A stretch of 32,748 nt of DNA from Stenomitos frigidus ULC18 (GCF_003003795.1 NZ_PVWK01000016.1:1-32748); one strand, 5' to 3'. Numbered from the stretch's first letter, positions 15,507 to 23,457 are shown. The notes: a model not told the origin generated them from the letters alone. Program-made: numbers and translations.

Positions 15507-16202
15507 GTAGCGGTCAGCACTTTACCCTAAGCTGACGATCGCACTCTGGTTGTGGGTTTGAGTTGAGGGTCTGTCTGTGGGCTGTAACACTCACGCAGCG
15601 GTCAGCACTGTGACCCTAAGCTGTCAGAGGAAGGGCTGCACATGCCACTAGTCCTCTAAGAGAAGGCTGCTCTGTGGGTGAGTTGCACTTTAGGGTACGG
15701 GGAATAGTTGCAACAGCAGCAGCACGTCTGCACTGTGACCCTAAACTGCCCGATCCTCTCGCTGCTTGCTTGGTGTGGCTGGTCGTTTAGGGTACGTCTG
15801 AGTGGCTAGAAGGCTGTCCATGTGGGCGCTACTTTTACCCTAAACTGGGGCTTCATACCCCTCTGGTTATGTGGTTTGGGCTTGTGGGGTGCTCTGTTAG
15901 GGTACGGCGATCGCGCTGGAAGGCTAGATCAATAGGCATCACCCTTACCCTAAGCTGACGATCGCACTCTGGTTGTGGGTTGGGGCTTGGGGGTGGGCTG
16001 TGGACAAGCCTGCTCTTAGGGTACGCCAAGCGCCTGCAACACCGTCAGAGCATGAAGCACCGTTACCCTAACCTGAGTCCCACTGCTTGCACGTCCCCTG
16101 GGTAAGGGGCTGAGCTTGTGAGTGGTCTTGCCTGATCATTTAGGGTACGTCTGAGTGGCTACAATACCGTCAGAGTCGTAGTGACTTTACCCTAAAGCAG
16201 GG
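15476..16202. repeat. Seven-unit array of TTAGGGTA/TACCCTAA inverted pairs
   Basis: Seven pairs of TAGGGTA and TACCCTAA (some one base off) lie in inverted orientation. The forward motif starts near 15477, 15566, 15691, 15788, 15898, 16017 and 16141, and the reverse motif near 15523, 15613, 15738, 15836, 15946, 16064 and 16188. The distance within a pair is almost constant (46-48 bases), while pairs repeat every 90-125 bases. Between pairs are related G/T-rich spacers (CTCTGGTTGTGGGTT occurs twice exactly). No gene is seen inside. Constant internal spacing argues for paired binding of a protein or a conserved RNA/DNA stem. Candidate roles are replication or partition iterons, a regulatory array, or repeated small RNAs. 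Confidence 0.8.
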
Positions 16203-16355
16203 CTGAAGCGCTGAAAGTCCTGCTGACTGTATGGTTAGGGATTGGGTTGCTTGCTGGTTGGGTGGTGGGTTAGTCATGGTTGCTGCTCTCCTCCTGGTTG
16301 TGGTCTTCCACTGCAATGGAGTCTTGTCTATACGGCACAATAGGGTCTGACGGCA

Positions 16356-16784
16356 GTGAAGCAAGGCAAGCAAAGGCAAAATCTCGCTGGCAATGACGTG
16401 TCTCTTTTTTTGTTCCGCTTTGAGTTACACGGTGCTGGCATTGACTTCGTTTTGAATGAGGTGATTGCTGCCGACATGTACGAAGACTTAGACGAGCAAC
16501 TCAAACCACTGGTCCACGCGTGCTGCGCCACACTGTTACGTTACAGACATTGGAGCCTCAGCAAGACGATAATGGATGGCAATATTCTGCTTTCAGGCGA
16601 GTTCGAGGTGATGCTGAGCCAGGGCTTAGGGCGATACTTGATACCTCACGAAAAAGCACGGCTGTTTCAGGATGCCAAGCAGATTGCGGTTTTATTGGAC
16701 ATGGTCATGCACAGAAGCACTCAAGCAGAACAAGCAGGCAGACCACAACCGCCAGCCGCTATAGATCATGCACCAAGGGGTTGA
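16356..16784 (+). CDS. Hypothetical protein
   Basis: This unrecognised 142-residue protein starts at GTG 16356, without a clear ribosome binding site. An ATG in frame near 16476 (MYEDLDEQ) is the alternative. The centre (ADMYEDLDEQLKPLVHACC to LLSGEFEVMLSQGLG and DAKQIAVLLDMVMH) reads like a soluble mixed helical protein, whereas the final 20 residues are low-complexity. It lies directly after the inverted-pair array on the plus strand, so it could encode the array-binding protein, but nothing in the sequence shows DNA binding. Confidence 0.45.
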   Translation: MKQGKQRQNLAGNDVSLFLFRFELHGAGIDFVLNEVIAADMYEDLDEQLKPLVHACCATLLRYRHWSLSKTIMDGNILLSGEFEVMLSQGLGRYLIPHEKARLFQDAKQIAVLLDMVMHRSTQAEQAGRPQPPAAIDHAPRG

Positions 16785-17144
16785 GCCGCCAGAAGGTAGA
16801 AAGGTGCCACAGAGCCTCAAACCCCACGATCGACCCAAAGAGAAAGAAGCCCTCAACCGGATTGAAGGCTCCCATACGCGGGGGTATACAACCCATTAGC
16901 CGTGCTCACTCTACCTTGAAACAATGAATAGGACAAATGTACCAAAGCACTTTGCAGAGGTTAGTCTCGCGCTGCTGGAGCAAGAAAGTTTTTGCGAAGC
17001 TTTGCAATTTATTCTCCCTAGTCCCGCGACGTTGCGATCGCTCTGAGCCACAGCCGTCTCCATAGAGGGACTGAAGCCTTCAGTGAATCAGACCGCGAGT
17101 TGGGAAAGCTAGAGCTAACTTCAAGCACCCTTCAGACCTCACTT
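16785..17144. other. Intergenic region with a dyad and a 40-codon frame
   Basis: A short plus-strand frame at 16924-17046 (MNRTNVPKHF to ATLRSL, 40 residues) has no clear ribosome binding site and is only a weak candidate. A near-perfect dyad, ACTGAAG, one base, CTTCAGT, lies at 17070-17084, 60 bases before the next start, and may be an operator or weak stem. Nothing else stands out. Confidence 0.35.
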
Positions 17145-17615
17145 ATGCGTCAACTGACTGCTGGCTTCCTCTCTCTCACGGCTTTGCTGGGACTGACGAT
17201 TCAAGTACAGGCACAAGAGATGGTCTCTCCACCCGTAACTCCCAGTTGTAAGGCTGCTCTAGCCAATGCTCAAAAGCGCCTTGAGTCAGGACGGCAGCTC
17301 AAAGTCGGGGTAACTAGCAATGATGTCACCCAAAGTTATGCAGATTACCCCCGAACTCGACCAACCGGCTACACTTTTGCATTTCAGGGAACAGCAGCAC
17401 TCACAATCATAAATTCGCCTAAGTTTATGACAGCACTTGCAACTGACGTTATTCATGCTTGTGACACCGTGAGTATGGTGACCTTTGCTGTTGACCGCTC
17501 AGACAATCTGGTCTTTCTAGGTTTGCTACCTGACGGACAGGTAAAGACATTTGAATGTCTTGAACCCACAAGAACGGGAAAGCGCCCAACCTGGGGACAA
17601 ACGTTTTGCCCTTAA
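17145..17615 (+). CDS. Exported hypothetical protein
   Basis: This 156-residue protein, counted from ATG 17145 (MRQLTAGFLS), has a convincing signal peptide: charged start, hydrophobic core LSLTALLGLTI and a cleavage site after VQAQA or nearby. The mature part has four cysteines (SCKAAL, HACDTV, FECLEP, TFCP) that could pair in the periplasm. FVDRS-like and LVFLGLLPDG segments suggest a small beta-rich domain. A TTG start 45 bases upstream would hide the signal peptide and is rejected. The family is not recognised. Presumably it is periplasmic or secreted. Confidence 0.65.
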   Translation: MRQLTAGFLSLTALLGLTIQVQAQEMVSPPVTPSCKAALANAQKRLESGRQLKVGVTSNDVTQSYADYPRTRPTGYTFAFQGTAALTIINSPKFMTALATDVIHACDTVSMVTFAVDRSDNLVFLGLLPDGQVKTFECLEPTRTGKRPTWGQTFCP

Positions 17616-17712
17616 AGTTTGTGGCTGTGGCTTGACTTGCAGGCTAACCAAACGCAAAAAAAAACCCGACAGTGAGTACGAGGTTGAGGTGTATGAGAAG
17701 TGCAAGCCGATT

Positions 17713-17991
17713 TTACTGCCAAGGCAGCCGTAACCGAACCTGAGTAGCGGGTGGCAGAGTCTCTGCTTGCACTGTGGGGTTCACTGTCTGCGTCAGCGCG
17801 GTCTTTAAGGTCGCACTAAACCCAGCTCCAAGCCTTAGTTTCAACAAATCATTGGTAGGCAGTTCGTCAACCGTTTGGTAGCTCAATTGGTACTCCAGAA
17901 TGGAGACTACTTCCTCCAGCCATTCGTCTGGTAGCTTGCCTCTCAACTCTCGACGAATTTGCACGATCACAGGATTGGATGGCTGAAACAT
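17713..17991 (-). CDS. Orphan 92-aa protein, intact copy
   Basis: This unrecognised 92-residue protein starts MFQPSNPVIVQIRRELRGKL and ends RLRLPWQ. The helix-rich N-terminus (LPDEWLEEVVSILEYQLSYQ) is followed by a segment repeated in the broken copy at 15156-15506. It looks like a small cytoplasmic protein, perhaps a regulator. Three direct TGACGGGT repeats lie 27-57 bases upstream of its start and could be its operator. The existence of a second, truncated copy flanking the array suggests that the 15.1-18.0 kb segment arose through duplication or recombination. Confidence 0.55.
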   Translation of the reverse strand: MFQPSNPVIVQIRRELRGKLPDEWLEEVVSILEYQLSYQTVDELPTNDLLKLRLGAGFSATLKTALTQTVNPTVQAETLPPATQVRLRLPWQ

Positions 17992-18017
17992 AGTGTTAGC
18001 GAAAGCCTCTACAAAAG

Positions 18018-18048
18018 TGACGGGTAACGTGACGGGTGAATGACGGGT
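18018..18048. promoter_or_regulatory. Three direct TGACGGGT repeats
   Basis: TGACGGGT occurs at 18018, 18030 and 18041, about one helical turn apart, in the gap before the 92-aa gene. Related TGACG motifs follow at 18064 and 18076, and another GTGACGGGT lies inside the end of the neighbouring ATPase gene. Such phasing suggests cooperative binding of a repressor or initiator. Confidence 0.5.
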
Positions 18049-18116
18049 GCAGTGTTGTTTAACTGACGTGCAAAGTGACGCCTTTCACTTTTGGGGTGTA
18101 GGGAAGCCTACTGCGC

Positions 18117-19664
18117 CTAGGTTTCCACCCACCGCACCCACTCCGCGCGTGAAGTGACGGGTGAGTAAGTTTCAATCAGGTTGAGCTTCATGAGCTCCAA
18201 CAAAAGCTCGTCCACTTGCTCAGAGTTCAAGGACTTGCTTTGACCCCAGTTTTGCTTGACTGTTCTGACAGCAAGCTCCTTCTTTTTACGCAGGTAGAGT
18301 GCTAAGTCTTTCAGGTCGCTAGCCGGTAAAGCATCGAGGCGGCTGCGGGTAGAAGTTGACTCGTCTGCCGGTGTTTCTGCGTGCCAGCAATCCTGCAAGA
18401 AACCCACTACTTGAGTGCGAAAATCAGGCACTTGGTTTCGCTGTACTGTTGGCGTTTTGGGTGACGTTGGTGGCACAGGTTGCGTTTGTGGCTGGGTCCA
18501 CTGCGTGAAATCTGTGAGCTTGCGTTCAATCTGGGGCAGTTCCACTGCCAGCCATTCAGCGTGACCCGGCAGTTTCAACTTGCCCTTCCCACTGGAGACC
18601 GGCTTACGAGTGGTGGGGTGGATGGTCGGAATCAGCTCCAATTCGAGCAGGGCGGCATCCCGTAACCGGGCAATGCCTTTCGCGTCACCCAAGGCTGACA
18701 AGGTGCGATCGTGCGCGACAAACAACGGTGGCATCAGCACTTTGCGACTGTCACTCATCGCGGACTTGAAGAACTTACTACCGATGTCACCCGGCAGGCG
18801 ATCGGCCCAGTTGGTCATTTCTTCCGACACCACGCTGGTAATGCGCTGCTGCTGCCGTAACGACTCCTGCCAGTCTTCCTCGGTTAAGCCAGAGCGATTG
18901 AACTCCTGATACCGACGCTCGATTTCGTCGAGATACCACCGCAAGAACTCCGCGATCGCCCGGTAATCCATCCCGGCACCGATATGCCGGATGCCTTGCC
19001 ATTCGTGGTTAGCAGCATGAGGGTCTAGCACGACGACTTGGTGCCCCGCACGGACTTTCTGCATCACCAGGTAACGTGCCGTCCAACTCTTCCCGGCACC
19101 CATGCCGCCAAACAGTAGCCCTGGATATTCCAGGAAGTTTTGCAGGTAAGCCGTCGGGTCAGCCGTTGGATCAGACGCGGGAGTGACAGGCACACCTGGT
19201 TGCCCAGGCGCAGCGGTTGATGCCACAGGCTGCGGGATAGCCTGCGGCTGTGATGGCGCTGTCACGTCCTGATAGTCGGCGTCTTGGACCTCTGACAGAT
19301 AGGGAGCCATCTGGGGGTAGAGTCGTTCGGCCGCCTGTAATTGAGCCACCTGTTGATAGCCCTCCAGTTCCGCGTGATGGGCGATCGCCTGCAGCTGCCC
19401 TTGCTTCAGGAGCGTTTGGCGCTCCCACTCTTCATACTGGCGACGGTAATCGCGTCGCGTCTGGGTGAGCAGCCAAGCGGACACGCACAGCCCAGTCCCC
19501 ATCAGCGACAGCGGAATCTTGCGATAAGCCGCCTGGTAAGTCAGTTGAGTACCCAGAAAACGAAACGTCTCTGGTTGATGCAGGTAGCCACTGACGGCGA
19601 GAGCCGTGCTGGTCATGCCAGCCGCCAGTAGCCCGACAATCTGAGGCAGATAGAGGTCTTTCAC
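18117..19664 (-). CDS. FtsK/TraD-like membrane ATPase
   Basis: This 515-residue protein has two N-terminal membrane segments (about 6-27 and 50-67), a linker rich in Q, A and P, then a P-loop ATPase. Walker A is LLFGGMGAGKSWTARYLV with the P-loop at 186-193. VVVLDPHAANHEW at about 210-222 follows as in HerA/FtsK-type DNA pumps, and VVSEEMTNWADRL near 278-290 carries the Walker B acidic pair. A winged-helix-like C-terminus (SEQVDELLLELMKLNLIETY) could bind DNA. It is a plausible coupling protein or DNA translocase for the mobilisation system. The start is GTG 19664, preceded by a strong AGGAGG seven bases away, and overlaps the previous stop by four bases. It is the last gene of the block. Confidence 0.75.
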   Translation of the reverse strand: MKDLYLPQIVGLLAAGMTSTALAVSGYLHQPETFRFLGTQLTYQAAYRKIPLSLMGTGLCVSAWLLTQTRRDYRRQYEEWERQTLLKQGQLQAIAHHAELEGYQQVAQLQAAERLYPQMAPYLSEVQDADYQDVTAPSQPQAIPQPVASTAAPGQPGVPVTPASDPTADPTAYLQNFLEYPGLLFGGMGAGKSWTARYLVMQKVRAGHQVVVLDPHAANHEWQGIRHIGAGMDYRAIAEFLRWYLDEIERRYQEFNRSGLTEEDWQESLRQQQRITSVVSEEMTNWADRLPGDIGSKFFKSAMSDSRKVLMPPLFVAHDRTLSALGDAKGIARLRDAALLELELIPTIHPTTRKPVSSGKGKLKLPGHAEWLAVELPQIERKLTDFTQWTQPQTQPVPPTSPKTPTVQRNQVPDFRTQVVGFLQDCWHAETPADESTSTRSRLDALPASDLKDLALYLRKKKELAVRTVKQNWGQSKSLNSEQVDELLLELMKLNLIETYSPVTSRAEWVRWVET

Positions 19665-20038
19665 CGTAAAACCTCCTGCACCTGTTGCTGCACTTGCTGT
19701 TGCACCTGTTGACTGGTGTGGGCGAGCTGGTCAAACCAGCCTGTGAAGAGGGCGACGGCGAGAGCGATCGCGATGGCTAACAAACGGGCACTGCGCGAAA
19801 GGTAAGCAGGTAATGCCAGGGAAAGGATGCAGGCGATCGCCCCAAGCCAGTAAAAGGGCAGCAGCGCCGTTATCCAGCGAGCGATCAAGGTGACAGTGAT
19901 GCCTAGCGCAAACAGTCCCATAAAGCGGCTGACGCCTTCCAGGGCATAATCGATGCGATCCGGTTCGGGTGCTGCTTCTGGTTCGTAGTAGCCATCGGAT
20001 GGTGGGAGCAGCAGGGGTGAATCGTAGGGGTCAAACAT
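19661..20038 (-). CDS. Small integral membrane protein
   Basis: A 125-residue protein with three to four hydrophobic stretches (FMGLFALGITVTLIAR, LLPFYWLGAIACILSLALP, LLAIAIALAVALFTGWF) and a Gln-rich end (QQVQQQVQQQVQ). The acidic N-terminus (MFDPYDSPLLL) suggests a cytoplasmic tail. It is coupled to the ATPase gene by a four-base overlap, so it may be a membrane partner of that ATPase. The family is not recognised. A weak Shine-Dalgarno sequence (GAGGT) precedes the ATG. Confidence 0.65.
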   Translation of the reverse strand: MFDPYDSPLLLPPSDGYYEPEAAPEPDRIDYALEGVSRFMGLFALGITVTLIARWITALLPFYWLGAIACILSLALPAYLSRSARLLAIAIALAVALFTGWFDQLAHTSQQVQQQVQQQVQEVLR

Positions 20039-20046
20039 GGTTTACC

Positions 20047-20700
20047 TCACACCCGAAAGAAGTCTTTGACACCATGCCAGAAGCCTTTCCCAGGCTTGCC
20101 AGCGGTGCCATAGGTCAGCAGTTCTTTGCGGGTTTCGGCCTGCCGCCGCAAGCCCTCCTGCACCTGCATCTGACGCTGCGCCTGAGGGACTTTCTCGCCG
20201 ATCGCTTTGGCACGGTTCTGATGCCGCAGGTGGATGAGTTTGATCGCGCTTTGGAAGTCGAGACGATTCAAGTCGTATTCAGAGCGGTATTCCGCCTCTA
20301 GCTTCTGCATCCCATGCCCTGCTTTCTGGTTTAGCAGTTGCAGGTGCTTGTCGTAGCCTTTGGAGAGCAGCCATGCATCGAGCAAGCTCTTATCAATCTG
20401 TTTGGAGCCTTTTTCGACTTGCTTTAAGACCCGTTGGACAAACTGTTCGTACTCGACTTGCCCTTCAATGAGCGTGGTGAAGTGCTTCTCTAAAATCGGC
20501 AGAATCTCCTTCAGGCGAGTCATGGCAGTGGCGCGATCGGCGAACAGAGCGAGTTCGTTGTCACCCATTTGAGGCAAGCGCGCCAGGTCGATGCCGAAGT
20601 AGCGGGTCGCGCGTTCCGTTAAGGCACCGGCATGGGGCAGAATGTGGGACTGGATGCCCTTGGGGCTGCTGTTGTAGCCTTTGGCTCTTGGTGCGGACAT
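20047..20700 (-). CDS. Coiled-coil protein of the transfer-like block
   Basis: This 217-residue, almost entirely helical protein starts at ATG 20700 (MSAPRAKGYN). AAGGAG lies eight bases upstream, and the ATG overlaps the preceding stop (TAATG); a GTG nine bases upstream is less likely. Helices around EILPILEKHFTTLIEGQVEY, EQFVQRVLKQVEKGSKQID and RLDFQSAIKLIHLRHQNRAK resemble cytoplasmic coiled-coil components of plasmid transfer or partition loci. The function is unknown. It is eight bases upstream of the membrane protein gene, clearly in one operon. Confidence 0.65.
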   Translation of the reverse strand: MSAPRAKGYNSSPKGIQSHILPHAGALTERATRYFGIDLARLPQMGDNELALFADRATAMTRLKEILPILEKHFTTLIEGQVEYEQFVQRVLKQVEKGSKQIDKSLLDAWLLSKGYDKHLQLLNQKAGHGMQKLEAEYRSEYDLNRLDFQSAIKLIHLRHQNRAKAIGEKVPQAQRQMQVQEGLRRQAETRKELLTYGTAGKPGKGFWHGVKDFFRV

Positions 20701-21083
20701 TAGTTGCACTCCTTATTTTCAGAAGACCAGAACAGAAAACTGCTGCGATGGATGTCGCAGACAGGTGAACGGGGGACGACAACGACACGCTGACCCGCTG
20801 CCCCCGCCAGAAAGCCAAGGCAGTAGCCACCCAGTACGAACCCCAGCACCACCACAAGGCCCAGCAGGAAGACGTTTAGCGGGTCACGGTCAGTCGTCAC
20901 GCGCTCTGTCGGGGTAGTGCTTTGTCGTTGCGCCTGAGCCAGTGCCGTTTCCAGTGGCGTGAAAGTCGTACTGCCGTCTGGTTGATATTTGACCAGGTAC
21001 GGGGCACCGCTCTGATCCGCCCACACAGCCAGTTTCGAGGGCTCAGTCTGCGTTGGTGGTGGTAAAAGCTTAGGGTTGAGCAT
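20700..21083 (-). CDS. Single-pass membrane protein
   Basis: This protein has 127 residues from ATG 21083 (MLNPKLLPPP); a longer frame would overlap the SH3 gene by 90 bases. One strong membrane span (VFLLGLVVVLGFVLGGYCLG) follows a soluble N-terminal half with YLVKYQPDGSTTFTPLE, a short beta hairpin. The C-terminus has a few cysteines. The gene overlaps its upstream neighbour by 14 bases and its downstream neighbour by a few, so the whole block is translated as a unit. The family is not recognised. Confidence 0.6.
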   Translation of the reverse strand: MLNPKLLPPPTQTEPSKLAVWADQSGAPYLVKYQPDGSTTFTPLETALAQAQRQSTTPTERVTTDRDPLNVFLLGLVVVLGFVLGGYCLGFLAGAAGQRVVVVPRSPVCDIHRSSFLFWSSENKECN

Positions 21084-21618
21084 GGGTTTGACCGCCAATA
21101 AAGTTGTTCGCAAGCCAACCGGCTTGACCGCGAAAGCGCACGGGCACCCAGATAACACCGTCCTGGAGCACTCGTCGCTCAGTGGTTAGTTCGACTAAAT
21201 CACCGTTTTGTAGGATGCCGTTAATCTGGCTGTGCAGGCTCGGTGCCGCTCGAAAGTTAGCCGCTCTGCCAGGACAGTGCACACGCGCAATCGGTAACGT
21301 CGCACCGTCGCGTTGAGGTGTAAACGAGAGTGCTGCCTCCGTAGACTCAAAAGGCTCTGTCGCAGTGGTTTGCACAGTCATAGCGGTCTGCTGTGGTGTT
21401 GCGTCTGGTGTCGGTGACGGCTCCATTGAAGCTGTAGCTGCAGGCTTGGGCGTCGGTTGCTGCTGTTGTGCAAAACCAAAACCGAACATGAGCAGTGGGA
21501 TTGTCAGCAGTCCTAGTGCCAACGGCAAACCCCAGTGGGTCTTGGCTTGCGGCTGGGGTGGTGGGACGGGTTGAAGGGTGAAGAACTGCCCTTCTGTGGG
21601 GCTTTGTGGCGTAGTCAT
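21070..21618 (-). CDS. Membrane-anchored bacterial SH3 protein
   Basis: This protein has 182 residues from ATG 21618 (MTTPQSPTEGQ). A membrane span (LPLALGLLTIPLLMFGFGFA, about 31-50) is followed by a Pro/Thr/Gln-rich linker. A bacterial SH3 domain (SH3_3 type) occupies about 110-175: NFRAAPSLHSQINGIL, GDLVELTTERRVLQDGVIWV, and FRGQAGWLANNFI. Such domains bind peptidoglycan or cell-wall peptides, so this may help a transfer complex pass or hold the wall. The longer frame starting at 21801 overlaps the neighbour and looks non-coding before this methionine. Confidence 0.7.
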   Translation of the reverse strand: MTTPQSPTEGQFFTLQPVPPPQPQAKTHWGLPLALGLLTIPLLMFGFGFAQQQQPTPKPAATASMEPSPTPDATPQQTAMTVQTTATEPFESTEAALSFTPQRDGATLPIARVHCPGRAANFRAAPSLHSQINGILQNGDLVELTTERRVLQDGVIWVPVRFRGQAGWLANNFIGGQTHAQP

Positions 21619-21622
21619 AGCC

Positions 21623-22078
21623 TTAGTGGGTTGAAGGGTGAGTACCGGGTTTTGCCGGTGTGGGCCTGGTGGTGGTTGGTTTGACCGATTGCGGGGAGGG
21701 GCTTTCGTGGTCAGAAGGGAGGGAGAAATCCACGGTGTCACCGGGACGGTGCGGTACCGGTTGCAGGTAAATCGTCGGGCACCCCACCCGACCCAAAGCA
21801 CGACTCAACCAAGAGCCCAGCAGCACCAACAGCGTCGCCAGTAAGACCAAGCGGCTGGTAGGCAGGCGTCTAGCCCTCGTTGTGGCTGTCGTCGCCGTAC
21901 CCGCTGGAGCAGGCAACGTGTGGCGACGCACCGTGAAGTAACGCCACCGGGCACGCGGGTGAGTGTCCTCCCAGATGATGCGTTCCCGTTGCTGCAGCAG
22001 GTTAAACGAGACGGCGTTAACAGCCTCCAGGAAGCCGTTGGAGCAGCGTTGGAAGAGGATAGTGAGAAAAGTATCCAT
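21623..22078 (-). CDS. Hypothetical membrane protein
   Basis: A 151-residue protein with a short helical N-terminus (MDTFLTILFQRCSNGFLEAV), a Thr/Ala/Arg-rich region, one membrane span (RLVLLATLLVLLGSWLSRAL, about 75-94) and a Pro/Thr/Ser-rich outer tail. It ends four bases before the SH3 protein start. The family is not recognised. Membrane position and operon context point to the same apparatus as its neighbours. Confidence 0.55.
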   Translation of the reverse strand: MDTFLTILFQRCSNGFLEAVNAVSFNLLQQRERIIWEDTHPRARWRYFTVRRHTLPAPAGTATTATTRARRLPTSRLVLLATLLVLLGSWLSRALGRVGCPTIYLQPVPHRPGDTVDFSLPSDHESPSPQSVKPTTTRPTPAKPGTHPSTH

Positions 22079-22134
22079 AAGGGGTAAGGCTGTGGCCCTG
22101 TTACATGGGCACCCGGTGCAAGTAGGGGGTGGGT

Positions 22135-22245
22135 TTAAGGAGTGTGGGTGGTCTTGGGGTGGGGCCGTTGGTCGGTGCGACCGGGACTGAACGCCAGGGC
22201 GATCGCTACAACCGTCAGCAGGGTGATCAGTGCCGGGATAATCAG
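22135..22245 (-). CDS. Possible 36-aa membrane peptide with CTG start
   Basis: The gap between the two neighbouring genes contains a frame reading LIIPALITLLTVVAIALAFS and then a Pro/Thr/Arg tail, like the single-span proteins beside it. No ATG, GTG or TTG precedes the span in frame; CTG 22245, which overlaps the stop of the upstream gene, is the only plausible start. The alternative is a decayed gene or chance hydrophobicity. Confidence 0.3.
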   Translation of the reverse strand: MIIPALITLLTVVAIALAFSPGRTDQRPHPKTTHTP

Positions 22246-23093
22246 TCGCCAGTGGTGAAAGGATTCGGCTCTGGGGGCTTTCCCAAGGCTTGTAAGGTGC
22301 TCAAGGTCTCTTGCAGGCTCTGGGTTTCGTGCGTCTGTGCCGTGTCAATGAAATGGGCGCGCGCTTTGTAGAAGCGTTGCTCTAGTTTCAACTCCTGTGC
22401 TTTCGCCGCAACCGCATCCTTTGCCTGCCGAGTTTCGACGAGTTTTTGTTCGCGTTGATCAATGTCTGACTCCATCGCTGCTTGCACCTGATCGGCAATG
22501 ACCAGAAACTGTGCGGCGATCGCCAAGGGGTCTTCAAACTGGAGCGATTCGCCTTTGCGTAAGCCTTCCAAGGTATAAGTTTGAGCCAGTACTGGAGCAG
22601 CCAATACGATCTGGTGGTTACCAGATTCAACGCTCACCTTCAGAGACTGCTTGGGCTGCTGTTCTGATGTTGAGTGAGTGGGCTCCTCCACAGCCGGATA
22701 GCTTGCTTTTGCCTCTGCCAAGAAGCGTTCAGCCGTTCTATCGTTAGTGCCTTTGGCGGTTTTGTAGGCTTGCAGCACTTGAAGCCCAAACGCGGTGAAC
22801 TCTTCCAGCTGGCGTCCTGACTTCTTGACCGTGCGCGCTACGACTCGCAAGGATATAGGGCAGTGGCGAAAGGCAGGTTCTAAAGCGTCTTCCCACCAAA
22901 CCTTGCGTAACGTGCTTTCGTTAATGCCAATAGCGGTTGCAGCCTCGCCCCAATTCCAGGTACGGAAGTCATCCGTTTCGTTCCGTTTGTTGTCTTGATC
23001 GGCATCCGGAAGTGTGGTTTCGGAATCATCCGGGAGTACTGCGGACATAGCAAAGCTAGGGGCTTCACCCCCCTGAAAATCGGTGTGCTGCAT
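22242..23093 (-). CDS. HTH and coiled-coil protein, first gene of the transfer-like block
   Basis: This 283-residue protein has an HTH-like segment near 46-70 (WNWGEAATAIGINESTLRKV), followed by a helical middle and a long coiled coil (about 205-262, ESDIDQREQKLVETRQAK and onward). The AAGGTC upstream of ATG 23093 is an acceptable ribosome binding site. It heads the minus-strand block and is divergent from the ribbon-helix-helix gene, so it could be regulator, partition adaptor or structural component. Cyanobacterial plasmids often carry similar HTH plus coiled-coil proteins of unknown function. Confidence 0.6.
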   Translation of the reverse strand: MQHTDFQGGEAPSFAMSAVLPDDSETTLPDADQDNKRNETDDFRTWNWGEAATAIGINESTLRKVWWEDALEPAFRHCPISLRVVARTVKKSGRQLEEFTAFGLQVLQAYKTAKGTNDRTAERFLAEAKASYPAVEEPTHSTSEQQPKQSLKVSVESGNHQIVLAAPVLAQTYTLEGLRKGESLQFEDPLAIAAQFLVIADQVQAAMESDIDQREQKLVETRQAKDAVAAKAQELKLEQRFYKARAHFIDTAQTHETQSLQETLSTLQALGKPPEPNPFTTGD

Positions 23094-23173
23094 AGGTTTT
23101 GACCTTGAAAAGAAAGACTGCGGTTTCGAGCGAAATTGGAATCTTTTGATCCGTTTCCTTAAGACTCAAGGTA

Positions 23174-23193
23174 GCATATAGCAGAATATATGC
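23174..23193. promoter_or_regulatory. Operator-like dyad in divergent promoter region
   Basis: A perfect 7-bp dyad, GCATATA and TATATGC, separated by six bases, lies between the divergent HTH/coiled-coil gene and the ribbon-helix-helix gene. Its size and symmetry suit a dimeric regulator such as the ribbon-helix-helix protein encoded 67 bases downstream. A related GTATATGC occurs upstream of the replication genes near 24868. Confidence 0.55.
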
Positions 23194-23259
23194 AACCATG
23201 AACTGGAGTTTGCTTCAATTGAGCAGATTACAGCTACTATCAAAGGAGATAAAAGCTGA

Positions 23260-23442
23260 ATGGAAAAAGTGGCGAAGAAGGTTTTTGCAAGCGTCAGTGA
23301 TCAACTCGCAGAAAAGTTGAACAAAAGAGCAGAGGGCGAAGGACGGTCTCTGTCAAATCTCATTGGCTATCTCTTGGAAAGAGAAATGGATGATTGGCAA
23401 CCAGAACAGCAAAAACCTTCTGTAACGCAGCAAAACAAGTAA
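23260..23442 (+). CDS. Ribbon-helix-helix DNA-binding protein
   Basis: This 60-residue protein reads as a minimal ribbon-helix-helix domain: strand KKVFASVSDQL, helix AEKLNKRAEGEGR, then SLSNLIGYLLEREMDDW. CopG/Arc-type proteins bind palindromic operators as dimers and often set plasmid copy number or control neighbouring operons. AAGGAG lies 14 bases before ATG 23260. The GCATATA dyad upstream is the obvious binding site. It probably regulates itself and the divergent block, and perhaps the rep gene; copy-number control is inferred from context only. Confidence 0.8.
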   Translation: MEKVAKKVFASVSDQLAEKLNKRAEGEGRSLSNLIGYLLEREMDDWQPEQQKPSVTQQNK

Positions 23443-23457
23443 AGGGCTATCACGCCA

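Noticed and set aside
15476-16202. Integron attC array or telomere-like repeats, because of the TTAGGG and CCCTAA motifs
   Set aside because: The motif order is the reverse of attC core sites, no cassettes or integrase are seen, and tandem TTAGGG repetition is absent.
15476-16202. CRISPR array
   Set aside because: Repeats are short inverted pairs with variable outer distance and related rather than unique spacers, and no cas genes are present.
17551-17733. 60-aa plus-strand frame with CGCGLTC and KPDSEYEVEVYEKC
   Set aside because: It overlaps the end of the exported protein gene and the end of the 92-aa gene, with no own ribosome binding site. A decayed fragment is possible but unsupported.
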